A DNA stretch of 64,000 nucleotides from Flabesymbios commensalis (Eukaryota > Annelida > Polychaeta > Terebellida > Flabelligeridae), in assembly GCA_964017125.1 (NCBI GenBank), contig OZ024912.1:60304844-60368843 (forward strand), given 5' to 3'. Positions 59,601 to 63,866 of the stretch are shown piece after piece (position 1 is the first letter of the stretch; each line of letters starts with the position of its first letter). A program made the position numbers and the translations under genes. A model generated the notes under the pieces. The model searched no databases. It saw only the letters and a program-made list of their open reading frames with translations, and had not been told where the DNA came from.

Positions 59601-61683
59601 TGAGATGTGAACGGCTAATAAAACGTATTTAAAACGACTGTAATCGTGATTAGCGGTGCAAGGGTTAAATTCCATTTAACTCTTGATACTGGTCGCATTT
59701 AAGATTATTAGATAAATTCGACCATTTTTCTCCACCTCTTAAGTGACAAATTCTGCTGCCATTTTCACTTCAAGGAAAATGTAAACAGAGAGCGAATAAT
59801 CAGCAAATATTGACCCAACGTTGGTTCAATGTTGGACCACCGTCTACGACGGTGGTCCAACATTGATCCAACATCGGGTAAACTTCTTTTGTGTGCTGGG
59901 TACCTGGGTGGTTGGAGTGATAATAGTGGTAACTGCCAGAAACATGTGATCTAGATGATGACGCCCTGTCACTGTGTGGTTGCAGATAATCGTCTGATCG
60001 AGGAGAGCTACCAGCAGGAGATGCGCGAGAAGAATCTTCTCGACATGTCCGAAGATGACGACGACAACAACATGGAGAAACGGGAGAAACCCAGAAAACG
60101 CCGTCCTCATTCCATTATAGACACGGGAGGTGGGTGACATCAAAAGGGAGAAAGGCCGTAACTACCAGAAACAGTTACATTGGAGCCTGCTATGAGCAGC
60201 CACTCTTATGAGCAGCCAACCTCCTTTGGGAGGCCACTTGGCTGTACCCTAAAATGGCATTTTGTATACAAATGTACCTCCTATGAGCAGCCACCTGCGT
60301 TTAAATGCAGCTATTCCTGTGTCGCAAGGGTGGTGCTCATAGCAGGTTACACTTTACTGATTTTTTTATCCCCCCTCTTCGGGCTGGAGGGGGGGGGGAG
60401 TGGGGCGGGCGGGGTTATGTCGTCTTTTCGGATGTCCGGCCCTCCGTCGGTCTGCGTTTAGTTTTCGGAGCAGATCTCAGAAATCCATGGGGGAATTTCT
60501 TCATTTTACACACATATATCCCTCAGGGGGGTATAGATGTGGCTTTTGGCATTTATGAATTTTGACCTACTTAAATGGCCGAAATTAACCAGGTTAATAA
60601 TTATGCCAGAAATCTGGCAAACCGTGTCAGATATTTAGACCATTACTATAAAACAAACTGTGCGGTTTCATGTAGGGATAAGCCTGGAAAATTTCAACTG
60701 AAACAAATTTTAAATGGCCTATTATCGGCCATAGTTAATTTTATTATGCCTGTTATCTGGCAAACTGTGACAGATAGCTGGACCATTACTATAAAAAAAA
60801 TTGATTGGCCAGACCACAAACACCCACCCCCCTATCCATTTTTTTTTTTGAAAAATGGGAAAAAACACCAAAAAAATCCGAGATGGGGCTTGACCCACCC
60901 ACCCACTTCAGAGTTTTTCTCAGATTTTTAGATTTTGTTGGACTTGAAAAGACCCCTAAGACATTAATGATAATTTTAAATTGAAAAGAAACTTTGGTCT
61001 CCATGGTTCATATAAAAATATTTTATCGCTGAAAGACCTAATGTTGTTTTTTACAGACGCAGACATAATGGATGATGTTGACATGGAGAGAACGACAAGA
61101 TCCACACGCTCAAAGAAACAATCGTATTCCCATAAAGACGTCAGTGGCTTGTATTCACTTAATAGTTCCTTTTCAATTATATTAAAATGTTTTGTAATGC
61201 GTAGCGTTATTAATACTTAATATCGGATTTTGTTAATCTGGGAAAATAGTTTTAATATTTTGATATTACCATGATTATCATGTGATGTTTTGAAGTTCAA
61301 TTTGCTTCATCAGACTATCCTTGTAAAAAATAGTGTGTACATTTTATTTGTGTTAATACATTTATTGTTTTTTTATTACTTGTCATATAATTCAGCTATT
61401 TCTAACAGAAGAATTTTTAAGTACTACAAGCAATGATTTGTGAGACAGAATGTGACTTTATCTGATTTTTTAAGTTGTGGATCGAGATAGACAGTCAAAA
61501 CGAAATGACTGAAAACTACAAACTGTTATTCTATTTTTTTAGGATTAATAAGACTTTCAACAATGTTTGCAGGCATCCCACTATGGCACACTACCGAAGA
61601 CAAAGAAACAACGCCCATCAATAAAGAAAATGCAACAACAGCAGCAACCGCAAAATGAAGCGGACATGGTGGACACTCAATGA
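26602..61683 (+). CDS. REEP: REEP1-4 family ER membrane-shaping protein, nine exons
   Basis: Coding parts are 26602-26633, 40951-41023, 43331-43407, 44002-44122, 55996-56109, 58033-58153, 59986-60129, 61057-61139 and 61573-61683, giving 876 bases or 291 residues plus TGA; all phases fit. Seen: a TB2/DP1/HVA22 domain at about residues 1-100, with the hallmark [14 protein letters not shown] (15-28), hydrophobic segments near 4-21, 38-58 and 62-79, [13 protein letters not shown] (67-79) and LYRKFIHP (87-94). After it come a helical stretch (102-140), [18 protein letters not shown] (140-157), acidic runs (167-178, 205-209), a basic patch KREKPRKRR (about 212-220) and a Q-rich tail. Known of the family: REEP1-4 are hairpin proteins that shape tubular ER and link it to microtubules through the C-terminal part. 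The length fits REEP2-4 better than the shorter REEP1. Which vertebrate paralogue is closest cannot be settled; one pre-duplication orthologue is likely. Confidence 0.95.
26853..27697. mobile_element. Two interleaved fold-back elements in REEP intron 1
   Basis: AACCAGGATCGCATGATTTT arms occur four times: at about 26872 and 27017 in one orientation and about 27390 and 27655 in the other. Outer contexts pair 26853 with about 27415 (AAATTAAAAATGATCAACCA) and about 27005 with 27697 (GCCGTCAAATTAACCAGGAT), giving an A-B-A'-B' order. GTTAGACCATTTG motifs lie in the middle, as at 3210-3624. Confidence 0.75.
27942..27994. repeat. Perfect 53-bp palindrome
   Basis: Arms of 26 bases (TTACATTCATCATATAGATC...) with a one-base centre. 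Confidence 0.95.
27992..28060. repeat. Perfect 69-bp palindrome overlapping the previous one
   Basis: Arms of 34 bases (TAAAAAGATAGGGGTTAAAA...) with a one-base centre at 28026. It overlaps the 53-bp palindrome by three bases. Confidence 0.95.
28061..28486. other. Intron 1 sequence with a family G fragment
   Basis: ACGTTGACCCAGCGTTGG at 28381 is half of a family G element; otherwise nothing recognised. Confidence 0.45.
28488..28708. mobile_element. hAT-like MITE, 221 bp
   Basis: Ends CAGGGATCGACACTAACC and GTTAGTGTCGAGCCCTG form a 16-bp inverted repeat with one mismatch. The flanks share TAAAAA. Inner GGGCCAGTAA...TTACTGGCCC repeats pair. CAGGG ends and the flank repeat fit hAT. Confidence 0.75.
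29184..29232 (+). mobile_element. TTAA MITE family A, left-end fragment
   Basis: TTAACCCTTCCAGTGTGGGG with the first arm of the hairpin only. Confidence 0.6.
29355..29605 (-). mobile_element. TTAA MITE family A, inverted copy
   Basis: Whole element in reverse; hairpin at 29515-29600, TTAA at 29355. Confidence 0.8.
29606..30625. other. AT-rich intron 1 sequence
   Basis: No feature recognised. Confidence 0.45.
30630..31785. repeat. Satellite-bearing element: 168-bp units, about six, between GGCGGGGGATAT ends
   Basis: Starts TATCCCCCGCCCATGAAGTA and closes with GGCGGGGGATATCGTTAG. Units hold AAGTTCAGTTTCCGGACGAT, ATCCCTCAGGGGGTGTAGAT, TGCCTTTTGGGGGTTATGAC, CTTTGACCTAATTTTTGACC and TTTGAGGCGATTATTGACTT. 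A G16 run at about 31671. A related single unit lies at 60365-60570. Confidence 0.8.
31786..32214. other. Intron 1 sequence
   Basis: No feature recognised. Confidence 0.4.
32217..32326. mobile_element. Fold-back family G copy
   Basis: Arms AAGCACGACACTTTGACCCA and its partner; centre GCGTCGGAGACGG. Confidence 0.8.
32643..32748. mobile_element. Fold-back family G copy
   Basis: CAGCAAGCACGAGATGCTCA to AACGCATCGTGTCTTCCG; more diverged than its neighbour 320 bases upstream. Confidence 0.75.
32749..33783. other. Intron 1 sequence with a strong G-rich block
   Basis: 33016-33056 holds runs of 5, 12 and 9 G with short gaps, a likely G-quadruplex on the sense strand. No gene recognised. Confidence 0.5.
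33784..34012 (-). mobile_element. TTAA MITE family D, inverted copy
   Basis: Ends GTGTAAGGGTTAA at 34012; hairpin cassette CCTGAAGTTGTGTCCCGCTA... at 33827-33878. Confidence 0.75.
34119..34181. repeat. Hairpin family H, copy 1
   Basis: Arms GCAAAGGCAGAAGGCAGTAT... and partner, 15-base loop. Related to 49630-49680 and 52543-52601. Confidence 0.8.
34925..35206. repeat. Family G fragments
   Basis: TTGGGCCAACGCTTCAGACATTAGCCC (34959 on) and GTTGGACCAACACTAACACG with AACATTGGTTCGACGTCTCGT (35163-35210) are two broken copies. Confidence 0.6.
35211..35983. other. Intron 1 sequence
   Basis: Only an inverted pair TAGTTTCCTAACTT / AAGGAAACTAAATA around 35845-35882 noted. Confidence 0.4.
35984..36224 (+). 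mobile_element. TTAA MITE family A copy with a near-perfect hairpin
   Basis: CTTTCAGCGCGGGGACCGTC...GACGATCCCCGCGCTGAAAG (35990-36080). Left flank now ATAA. Confidence 0.8.
36407..36790 (+). mobile_element. TTAA-bounded element related to the MITE families
   Basis: TTAACCCTTTGAGTGCCAAT to TTTAAGAGGTTAA, 384 bp, with a decayed hairpin cassette (TTACAAGTTGTGCGTCGC...CACTTAAGTGGG). Confidence 0.6.
36930..37159 (+). mobile_element. TTAA MITE family D, reference copy
   Basis: TTAACCCGCTAATCACGACT at the left and TTAGCGCTCTAAGGGTTAA at the right, with a perfect cassette CCACTTGAAGTTGTGGCTCG...CTTCAAGTGG at 37075-37118. Confidence 0.85.
37305..39570. other. Intron 1 sequence
   Basis: No repeat family dominates. 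38330-38560 is more GC-rich (AGCAGGATGGAGTACTGGCC onward) with short open frames on both strands, not recognised. A left end TTAACCCTTTGAACGC at 38842 has no visible partner. Confidence 0.4.
39571..39742 (-). mobile_element. TTAA MITE family D, inverted, cut by a family G piece
   Basis: Cassette at 39603-39655, then TTTAAACACACATTTCGTTC as at 33784; interrupted at about 39743 by a half family G element (AACATTGGACCAACGTATGT...GTTTGCTG). Confidence 0.7.
40300..40550. repeat. Tandem duplication of about 123 bp
   Basis: Two units share GGGAAAATCAAATATATTTG, ATCCTCGTCAC, CAATATTTCTCTGTG-like, CACTGTGTTCTTTG and CGCCTGCAGCCAGC. They create a 139-codon frame that is not a gene. Confidence 0.85.
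40588..40680. mobile_element. Fold-back family G copy upstream of REEP exon 2
   Basis: AACACGAGACGTTGACCCAA and its exact partner; arms match almost base for base, so this is one of the youngest copies. Confidence 0.85.
40951..41023 (+). CDS. REEP: REEP exon 2 (residues 11-35)
   Basis: Acceptor TTGTAG ends at 40950; donor GTGAGT follows 41023. Encodes [20 protein letters not shown] and then VKEY, the most conserved stretch of the family. An ATG at 40919 is in frame with this exon, but the residues between it and 40951 do not resemble REEP and include the acceptor, so it is not used as the start. Confidence 0.95.
41079..41163. mobile_element. Family G copy, diverged, in REEP intron 2
   Basis: CAAACGCGATACGTTACCCC left arm; the right arm is decayed (TATGGTGTTTGC). 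Confidence 0.55.
41164..42275. other. REEP intron 2 sequence
   Basis: Nothing recognised. Confidence 0.4.
42276..42341 (-). mobile_element. TTAA MITE family A hairpin fragment
   Basis: GACGTCAGATTCTGACGTCT and GGTCCCGGCACTGAAAGGGT. Confidence 0.6.
42600..42700. mobile_element. Family G copy, diverged
   Basis: CCCAGCTAACAAGAGGCATT to CAATGTCTGGCG. Confidence 0.5.
42712..42928 (+). mobile_element. TTAA MITE family A copy
   Basis: CCCTTTCAGTGCGGGGAACA, body GGCCGTAGACCCATATAATA, end CAGCGTCGTAGAGG. Confidence 0.75.
42936..43045. mobile_element. Family G copy
   Basis: AAGCAAACACGATACGTTCA to GACGTCTCGTGTTTGTT; centre CATCGTCGCAGACGG. Confidence 0.8.
43129..43263 (+). other. Candidate alternative terminal exon in REEP intron 2
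   Basis: A good acceptor (CCCTTTATTACAG) at 43128 is followed by 44 open codons in the phase left by exon 2, then TAA. The segment is more GC-rich than its surroundings and shows none of the local repeats. Its peptide (starts [14 protein letters not shown]) is not recognised. Use would truncate REEP after residue 35. It may equally be chance or a relic. Confidence 0.25.
43331..43407 (+). CDS. REEP: REEP exon 3 (residues 36-60 and two bases of codon 61)
   Basis: Acceptor TTTTACCAG, donor GTGAGT. Encodes [19 protein letters not shown] and ADIFIS plus TG of Trp61. This is the second hydrophobic hairpin; the [15 protein letters not shown] pattern is nearly that of vertebrate REEPs. Confidence 0.96.
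43804..43943. repeat. 140-bp palindrome in REEP intron 3
   Basis: Outer GTGTTTTACACGG...CCCGTGTAAAACAC, inner CATCTTCTCTACAGCAAGGC and TCGAGGCCGCAG/CTGCGGCCTCGA pairs, almost no loop. Only the stretch around 43817-43832 is mismatched. Confidence 0.9.
44002..44122 (+). CDS. REEP: REEP exon 4 (end of codon 61 to residue 101)
   Basis: Acceptor CTTGCAG, donor GTAGGT. Encodes [18 protein letters not shown] followed by [15 protein letters not shown] and QLVKREK. It completes the TB2/DP1/HVA22 domain. A 140-bp intronic palindrome ends 58 bases upstream. Confidence 0.96.
44178..44444 (+). mobile_element. TTAA MITE family A copy in intron 4
   Basis: TTAACGCTTTGAGCGTGGGG; right end GCGTTCCAAGGGTTAT, 56 bases past the exon 4 donor. 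Confidence 0.75.
44445..45217. other. Intron 4 sequence with a LINE tail
   Basis: 44995-45056 (GTCCGCTGAGGATATAGGCG, then CTATAGAAGTTTTATTGATT) is the 3' end of the CR1/L2-type LINE, plus strand. Otherwise nothing recognised. Confidence 0.6.
45220..45318. mobile_element. Family G copy
   Basis: ACGTTGGCCCAACGTTGGTT with its partner; centre CAACGTCTACGACG. Confidence 0.8.
46000..46096. mobile_element. Family G copy
   Basis: GACGTTGGCCCATTGTATGT to CCAACATAGCGTGTTTGCC; core GGGCCAACGTCGCAGACGTT. Confidence 0.8.
46280..46395. repeat. 116-bp palindrome with a perfect inner palindrome
   Basis: GGCCTGTATTCTGGTACAAG pairs with CTTGTACCCTGGATAGCAGG; inner ACGATATATCGTAGGCTT pairs likewise; centre GGTCGAGATGGCCATCTCGA(CC) is a perfect palindrome. 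Confidence 0.88.
46397..47185. other. Intron 4 sequence
   Basis: Only a family G scrap at about 47135-47170 (GATGTCGTAGACGGCGAGC). Confidence 0.4.
47190..47376 (-). mobile_element. TTAA MITE family A, inverted copy
   Basis: Ends GGTTCCAGCGCTGAAAGGGTTAA-type at 47376; far end diverged. Confidence 0.75.
47377..48872. other. Intron 4 sequence
   Basis: A family G left end (CTAGCAAACACGAGACACAG) at 48626; no gene recognised. Confidence 0.4.
48873..49109 (+). mobile_element. TTAA MITE family D, whole copy
   Basis: TTAACCCTTTGTCTGCTAAT, TAGTCGTTTTTATTCAC, cassette at 49024-49066, TTAGCAGGATAAGGGTTAA. Confidence 0.85.
49110..49629. other. Intron 4 sequence
   Basis: Nothing recognised. Confidence 0.4.
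49630..49680. repeat. Hairpin family H, copy 2
   Basis: ACAAACAGCAGTAACTGCTT and its partner around a three-base TTC loop; one mismatch seen. Confidence 0.85.
49795..50360. repeat. Dispersed repeat with AGGTCA cluster, partner of 4130-4500
   Basis: 49820-49862 folds (CCCCTCGGCCCGTTGGGCCCGA-like palindrome). 49984-50025 reads AAGGTCAAAGTCATAGGTCA then AAGGTCAAGGTCA. 50085-50360 matches 4130-4500. Confidence 0.6.
50515..50584 (-). mobile_element. TTAA MITE family A hairpin fragment
   Basis: TTTTGACGTCAAATTCTGAC and its partner, then GGTTAA. Confidence 0.6.
50610..50845. repeat. Family G fragments
   Basis: ACGTTGGTGCAATGCTGG (50619), CAGACGTTGTCCCTG (50657) and GGTCCAACGATGGGCTGAGT with CTCGTGTTTGTTGGG (50808-50842). 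Confidence 0.5.
50950..51056. mobile_element. Family G copy
   Basis: CAGTAAACACAAGACATTTG to TATTTTCTGCTTACTGGG; core GGTCCAACGTCGAAGACGTT. Confidence 0.7.
51697..51933 (+). mobile_element. TTAA MITE family A, whole copy
   Basis: TTAACCCTTTCAGCGCGGGG; hairpin then body; TTAA at 51930. Confidence 0.8.
51934..52542. other. Intron 4 sequence
   Basis: A family G scrap at 52508-52542 (CAACGTTGATTCAATGTTGG, then ACCGTCGCAGAC); otherwise nothing. Confidence 0.4.
52543..52601. repeat. Hairpin family H, copy 3
   Basis: AAAGGCAAACAGTATAACTG and its partner, loop near TGTTC; directly follows a family G half element. Confidence 0.75.
52964..53190 (-). mobile_element. TTAA MITE family A, inverted copy
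   Basis: Hairpin 53121-53188 (GTGCGGGGATCGATTTTAGA...), body reversed. Confidence 0.78.
53361..53459. mobile_element. Family G copy
   Basis: TTCTATGTTGAATCAATGTT pairs with its partner; ends TCTAGTGTTTGCTGGG. Confidence 0.75.
53460..54048. other. Intron 4 sequence
   Basis: Nothing recognised beyond a family G scrap at about 53590. Confidence 0.4.
54049..54312 (-). mobile_element. TTAA MITE family E, inverted copy
   Basis: AAGCCTGAACTTATCATGAT with decayed palindrome (CGCTTCAAGCCGCGAATTGT...); ends GTGAGGGTTTAA. Shares TTAA 54309-54312 with the next MITE. Confidence 0.7.
54309..54531 (+). mobile_element. TTAA MITE family A copy
   Basis: TTAACCCTTTCAGCCCTAGG to CAGCGTTGTAAGGTTAA; only one hairpin arm kept. 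Confidence 0.78.
54532..55049. other. Intron 4 sequence
   Basis: A family G fragment at 54855-54925 (GGTCCAACATTAAATCAACA); otherwise nothing recognised. Confidence 0.45.
55050..55627 (+). mobile_element. LINE reverse transcriptase fragment, Jockey-group type
   Basis: Reads [15 protein letters not shown], then in one open frame (55195-55625) [37 protein letters not shown] (catalytic D in the FDLVNH block), [20 protein letters not shown] and the second catalytic block as FADDST. A stretch between IIEKHVYN and the next block is missing relative to the family. A different lineage from the LINE at 10.7 kb. It lies 370 bases upstream of REEP exon 5 in sense orientation. Confidence 0.88.
55628..55995. 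other. End of REEP intron 4
   Basis: AT-rich, no repeat seen; includes the branch point region and the pyrimidine tract TTTCTCTGTTTCTAG. Confidence 0.5.
55996..56109 (+). CDS. REEP: REEP exon 5 (residues 102-139)
   Basis: Acceptor CTGTTTCTAG, donor GTGAGT. Encodes [20 protein letters not shown] and [18 protein letters not shown], matching the helix after the membrane domain in vertebrate REEPs (EIDEYI..A.D..Y......GKRGLN.A). The last 30 or so bases and the donor are the founder unit of the minisatellite that follows. Confidence 0.92.
56077..57571 (+). repeat. Exon-derived 49-bp minisatellite, about 30 units, each with a 5' splice site
   Basis: The unit reads AACCAACATGGTGCTGAGTA, then CGGCGATCAAGGTGAGTG, then TTGGCTTAATC. 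The first unit is the real end of REEP exon 5 and its donor; later units are imperfect copies with either GGTGAGT or GGTCAGT at the junction. Two units carry short deletions or a GTGGGATCAGGG variant. The array ends where a fold-back MITE begins (57576). Confidence 0.93.
57576..57647. mobile_element. Family G half-copy closing the splice-site minisatellite
   Basis: CCAGCAAACATGGGCCAGCG, then AGTCTCGTGTTTGCTGG; left arm shortened. Confidence 0.7.
57722..57913 (+). mobile_element. TTAA MITE family D, shortened copy
   Basis: TTAACACTTTGCCTGCTAAT; cassette reduced; AACTTAGCTGGATGAGCTAA. Confidence 0.7.
58033..58153 (+). CDS. REEP: REEP exon 6 (residues 140-179 and one base of codon 180)
   Basis: Acceptor GGTTACAG. 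Encodes [20 protein letters not shown], like the REEP GQGALSERLRSFSMQDL motif, then an acidic stretch [12 protein letters not shown]. The donor CAG|GTTTGC is weak. Without splicing the frame runs a further 20 codons or so to a stop at about 58216. The phase-1 junction to exon 7 makes Asp180. Confidence 0.88.
58319..58429. repeat. Imperfect inverted repeat in intron 6
   Basis: CCACTAAGAATCTTAAAA pairs with TTTTAGGATTCTTTGTGG; inner TTTCTCTCATT pairs with AAATAAGAGAAA. Confidence 0.65.
58590..58820. repeat. Tandem repeat of about 57 bp, four units
   Basis: Units of TTTTAATTTAATATTGGAAA, TACACCTTTAATTG and ATTTTGTATCTTCTGC. Confidence 0.85.
58821..59484. other. REEP intron 6 sequence
   Basis: Contains a direct repeat TGTGTATGCCCCTA / GCAAATACNATTTACATTNT at 59220 and 59436; nothing else. 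Confidence 0.45.
59485..59668 (-). mobile_element. TTAA MITE family D, inverted copy
   Basis: AAACGACTGTAATCGTGATT near the right end, GGTGCAAGGGTTAA; cassette partly deleted. Confidence 0.75.
59801..59900. mobile_element. Family G copy before REEP exon 7
   Basis: CAGCAAATATTGACCCAACG to CTTCTTTTGTGTGCTGGG; core GGACCACCGTCTACGACGGT; 85 bases upstream of the exon. Confidence 0.8.
59986..60129 (+). CDS. REEP: REEP exon 7 (end of codon 180 to residue 227 and one base of codon 228)
   Basis: Acceptor GTGGTTGCAG, donor GTGGGT. Encodes [20 protein letters not shown], a SEDDDDNN acidic run and the basic [13 protein letters not shown] stretch. Exon and phase fit are clear; the low-complexity C-terminal region is less conserved in the family. 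Confidence 0.82.
60365..60570. repeat. Single unit of the 168-bp satellite family in intron 7
   Basis: Opens TTATCCCCCCTCTTCGGGCT with a G-rich block, then ATCCCTCAGGGGGGTATAGA and TTGACCTAC, as at 30630-31785. Confidence 0.7.
60598..60800. repeat. Direct duplication of about 143 bp period in intron 7
   Basis: ATCTGGCAAACNGTGNCAGA and GACCATTACTATAAAA occur at 60612 and 60755. Confidence 0.8.
60937..61037 (+). mobile_element. TTAA MITE family A, right half, abutting REEP exon 8
   Basis: GACTTGAAAAGACCCCTAAG, AATTTTAAATTGAAAAGAAA and TCTCCATGGTTCATATAAAA match the family body; ends ATCGCTGAAAGACCTAA 20 bases before the acceptor. Confidence 0.7.
61057..61139 (+). CDS. REEP: REEP exon 8 (end of codon 228 to residue 255)
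   Basis: Acceptor TTTTTTACAG at 61056, with a second AG six bases later (61062) that would remove two residues in frame. The donor GAC|GTCAGT was chosen because it is the only nearby GT giving phase 0, which exon 9 needs. Encodes [20 protein letters not shown] and QSYSHKD. The upstream intron edge is a piece of TTAA MITE family A. Confidence 0.72.
61573..61683 (+). CDS. REEP: REEP exon 9 (residues 256-291, stop)
   Basis: Acceptor TTTGCAG; the phase-0 frame reads [20 protein letters not shown], then [16 protein letters not shown] and TGA at 61681. The other two frames do not fit the exon 8 phase. A basic YGTLPKTKK-type tail is plausible for a REEP C-terminus but is not a family signature. Confidence 0.75.
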   Translation, partial: ASHYGTLPKTKKQRPSIKKMQQQQQPQNEADMVDTQ

Positions 61684-61711
61684 GGAGCGGGTACCCTAGC
61701 CTTCCCTAGAC

Positions 61712-61717
61712 AATAAA
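61712..61717 (+). terminator. Possible proximal poly(A) signal of REEP
   Basis: AATAAA 29 bases after the stop codon. This would give an unusually short 3' UTR, so a distal signal may be used instead. Confidence 0.35.
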
Positions 61718-62600
61718 ACTCGGGTTCAACTACTAACTAAACACGCATTTGCTCACGGATAAACTTGCTGGCCTTTTGTTCCTCTCTCATTCAGATTTAT
61801 CGGCATCTTTTTGGACCAAAGTTGGCTTGATGTTGGGCCAGCGGCGAAGACGGTGGGCTAACATTAAGTCAACATTGGTTCACATAGTTTTCTCGAGTGT
61901 GAATGGATCGTTCGTGAAAAAGACCATTTTATCGGACGACCAATAATTAACACACTTTCTGCATTGCCTGCTAAGCTTGTGCTCCTTTGAAAACTGCAGA
62001 CATGTTTTGTTCTTTGCAAGCTACTGTATGTTGGCCAAACATGAGAAATCTTAAAAAGTACATTTATATGCCAAGATCGTTCATTTTGTTCTTCGAGGCA
62101 AATGACAGCATATATCATTATGCTGTTGAAAACCGACACAAATGAGTTCTCACTCGTTGACAATGAATGCTAGGCTTTCTGAGTATGTCATCTTTAATCA
62201 GGGTAGCCTGTGTATGCATAAAACAGGCCCAATGGAGCCTATTCAATAGATTCAAATGCCATTTGCTCGATCTTGGCTGTTTAAGTGGGGCATTTTTACA
62301 GACGCGTTGGACATTCTAGAGAAAGACCTGCTTGAGTGTACTTTTTAAAATTCGTCAGACATTTTGACCTTCTGCTTTTACAAGCTTGGCATACATCTTG
62401 TGGATTGAGATTGCACCTTACCGCTAAAGTAGACAAGAAATTTTCACCCGCTTAAAGTTTTGGGTTGCATTGGCAACTACATGTACCAACTTTAGAGCGA
62501 ATGAAAATTACCTGCCTTTTCGTTGATCCAATTGTATTTAGCCAGAAGGTCTCGTGGTATAAAGCGAATTCACTACAACAGTCATTCAGACTAAGCAGAT
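61718..62600. other. REEP 3' flank or UTR
   Basis: Contains a family G copy at about 61811-61882 (GGCTTGATGTTGGGCCAGCG) and a hairpin-cassette relic at 62440-62515; no gene recognised. Confidence 0.5.
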
Positions 62601-62601
62601 A

Positions 62602-62700
62602 GCCAGCAAACGTGAGACATCAAACCGAGGCTAGTTTAAGCCTGGGCCGTCGTTGGCCAAACATTAAACCAGCATTGGAAAAATGTCTCTGGTTCGCCTG
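62602..62700. mobile_element. Family G copy
   Basis: AGCCAGCAAACGTGAGACAT to AAATGTCTCTGGTTCGCCTGG-type end. Confidence 0.7.
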
Positions 62701-63004
62701 GTATACTCTGTGAGGCCACAGGACAATGCAGACATTTTTTTGTTCAAATATTCCTCCATTTTTGTTTACTTATTTTATCATATATTCCTCTTCGTGTATG
62801 TTGTCAGATGGGTGTGTAAGATTTAATGAGCCAGAATGCGTGATGAATATTGTATTATGTACATTCATAGATGGACTCTAATTTAAGTTGGTTGTAACAA
62901 ACAGCTGAAGAATGTATATTTCTCTAATGACTCAGATTCGAAGCATTTCCCATCATGTATATCAACGAGTAATGTTGTCGTTCCATGTTTCGCATTTTTT
63001 GTCC

Positions 63005-63075
63005 CTAATGTTGTTTTAATGTTGGCCCACTGTCTACGACGCTGACCCAACATTGAAACTATCAGCGGTTCTGTG
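63005..63075. mobile_element. Family G core fragment
   Basis: AATGTTGTTTTAATGTTGGC with centre CTGTCTACGACGCTG. Confidence 0.6.
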
Positions 63076-63222
63076 ATGTTTCGAGAGAGGGTGGACTTTA
63101 GTGTGTGTACGGATGTGTTCGAATTTCATTACCTGTGTTATGATCAAGTCTAGCACATATTATGTCCACTCAACTTAGCGTTTATTTTTGGTAACAATTG
63201 ATAATGCGCACGAGCCTGTGTG

Positions 63223-63471
63223 TTAACCCTTGTCCTACTGAATTGCTTCAATTGTATTTTTCGTCATTTTAAGCTAGAATTGCTAACGCAATTTCAAGCT
63301 TCAAATGACGAAAAATATTACTATTTATGAAAAATAGACATGTCTAAAATTAAATTATTGGATCAACAAAGCGTCTATTAAAAACTATTTTATCAAAATT
63401 AAGTGATATTTGTATTGATCTAAAACATCCTTAGCCCCGTATATATCCGGGCATAGCAGGACAAGGGTTAA
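63223..63471 (+). mobile_element. TTAA MITE family F, whole copy
   Basis: TTAACCCTTGTCCTACTGAA and AGCAGGACAAGGGTTAA, an 11-14 bp inverted repeat; inner palindrome CGTCATTTTAAGCTAGAATT... with its partner. TTAA on both sides. Confidence 0.85.
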
Positions 63472-63812
63472 TAAACCGTGCTTCAAACACCGGGTCTTGA
63501 ATGTGTAATTTTTATTCCAAGGAAACATGGGGAGACGATGGCTCAACACACCATAGTTGTGCCATCTTGTTTGCATCCAAACCAAATATTATGATTTTGT
63601 CATGCTGGTTGTGTTTTTTATGTTTATTTAATTTATGATAAACAGAGTGTTGTATACAAATAATACGACCAATTTTATTTCAAAGAAAACCACATTCATT
63701 CAGATCATCAATAAATCTGATGCACGCTTATGGACTGAAAACTGACGGACAATATATGAATATATATTTTAAAAGGGTAAATTCCTAAGCAACATTCATA
63801 TTGCCGATGGCA

Positions 63813-63818
63813 AATAAA
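63813..63818 (+). terminator. Possible distal poly(A) signal of REEP
   Basis: AATAAA in the context CAAATAAAGTTTGAAACC, typical of a transcript end. It would give a 2.1-kb 3' UTR carrying several MITE copies. Not provable from sequence. Confidence 0.3.
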
Positions 63819-63866
63819 GTTTGAAACCATGTTCCCTTTTTATGAATTAAATGGATATATGACCTA

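Noticed and set aside
60575-60931. 118-codon frame in REEP intron 7
   Set aside because: Covers the 143-bp duplication and a proline/lysine low-complexity run; not in phase with flanking exons in a useful way.
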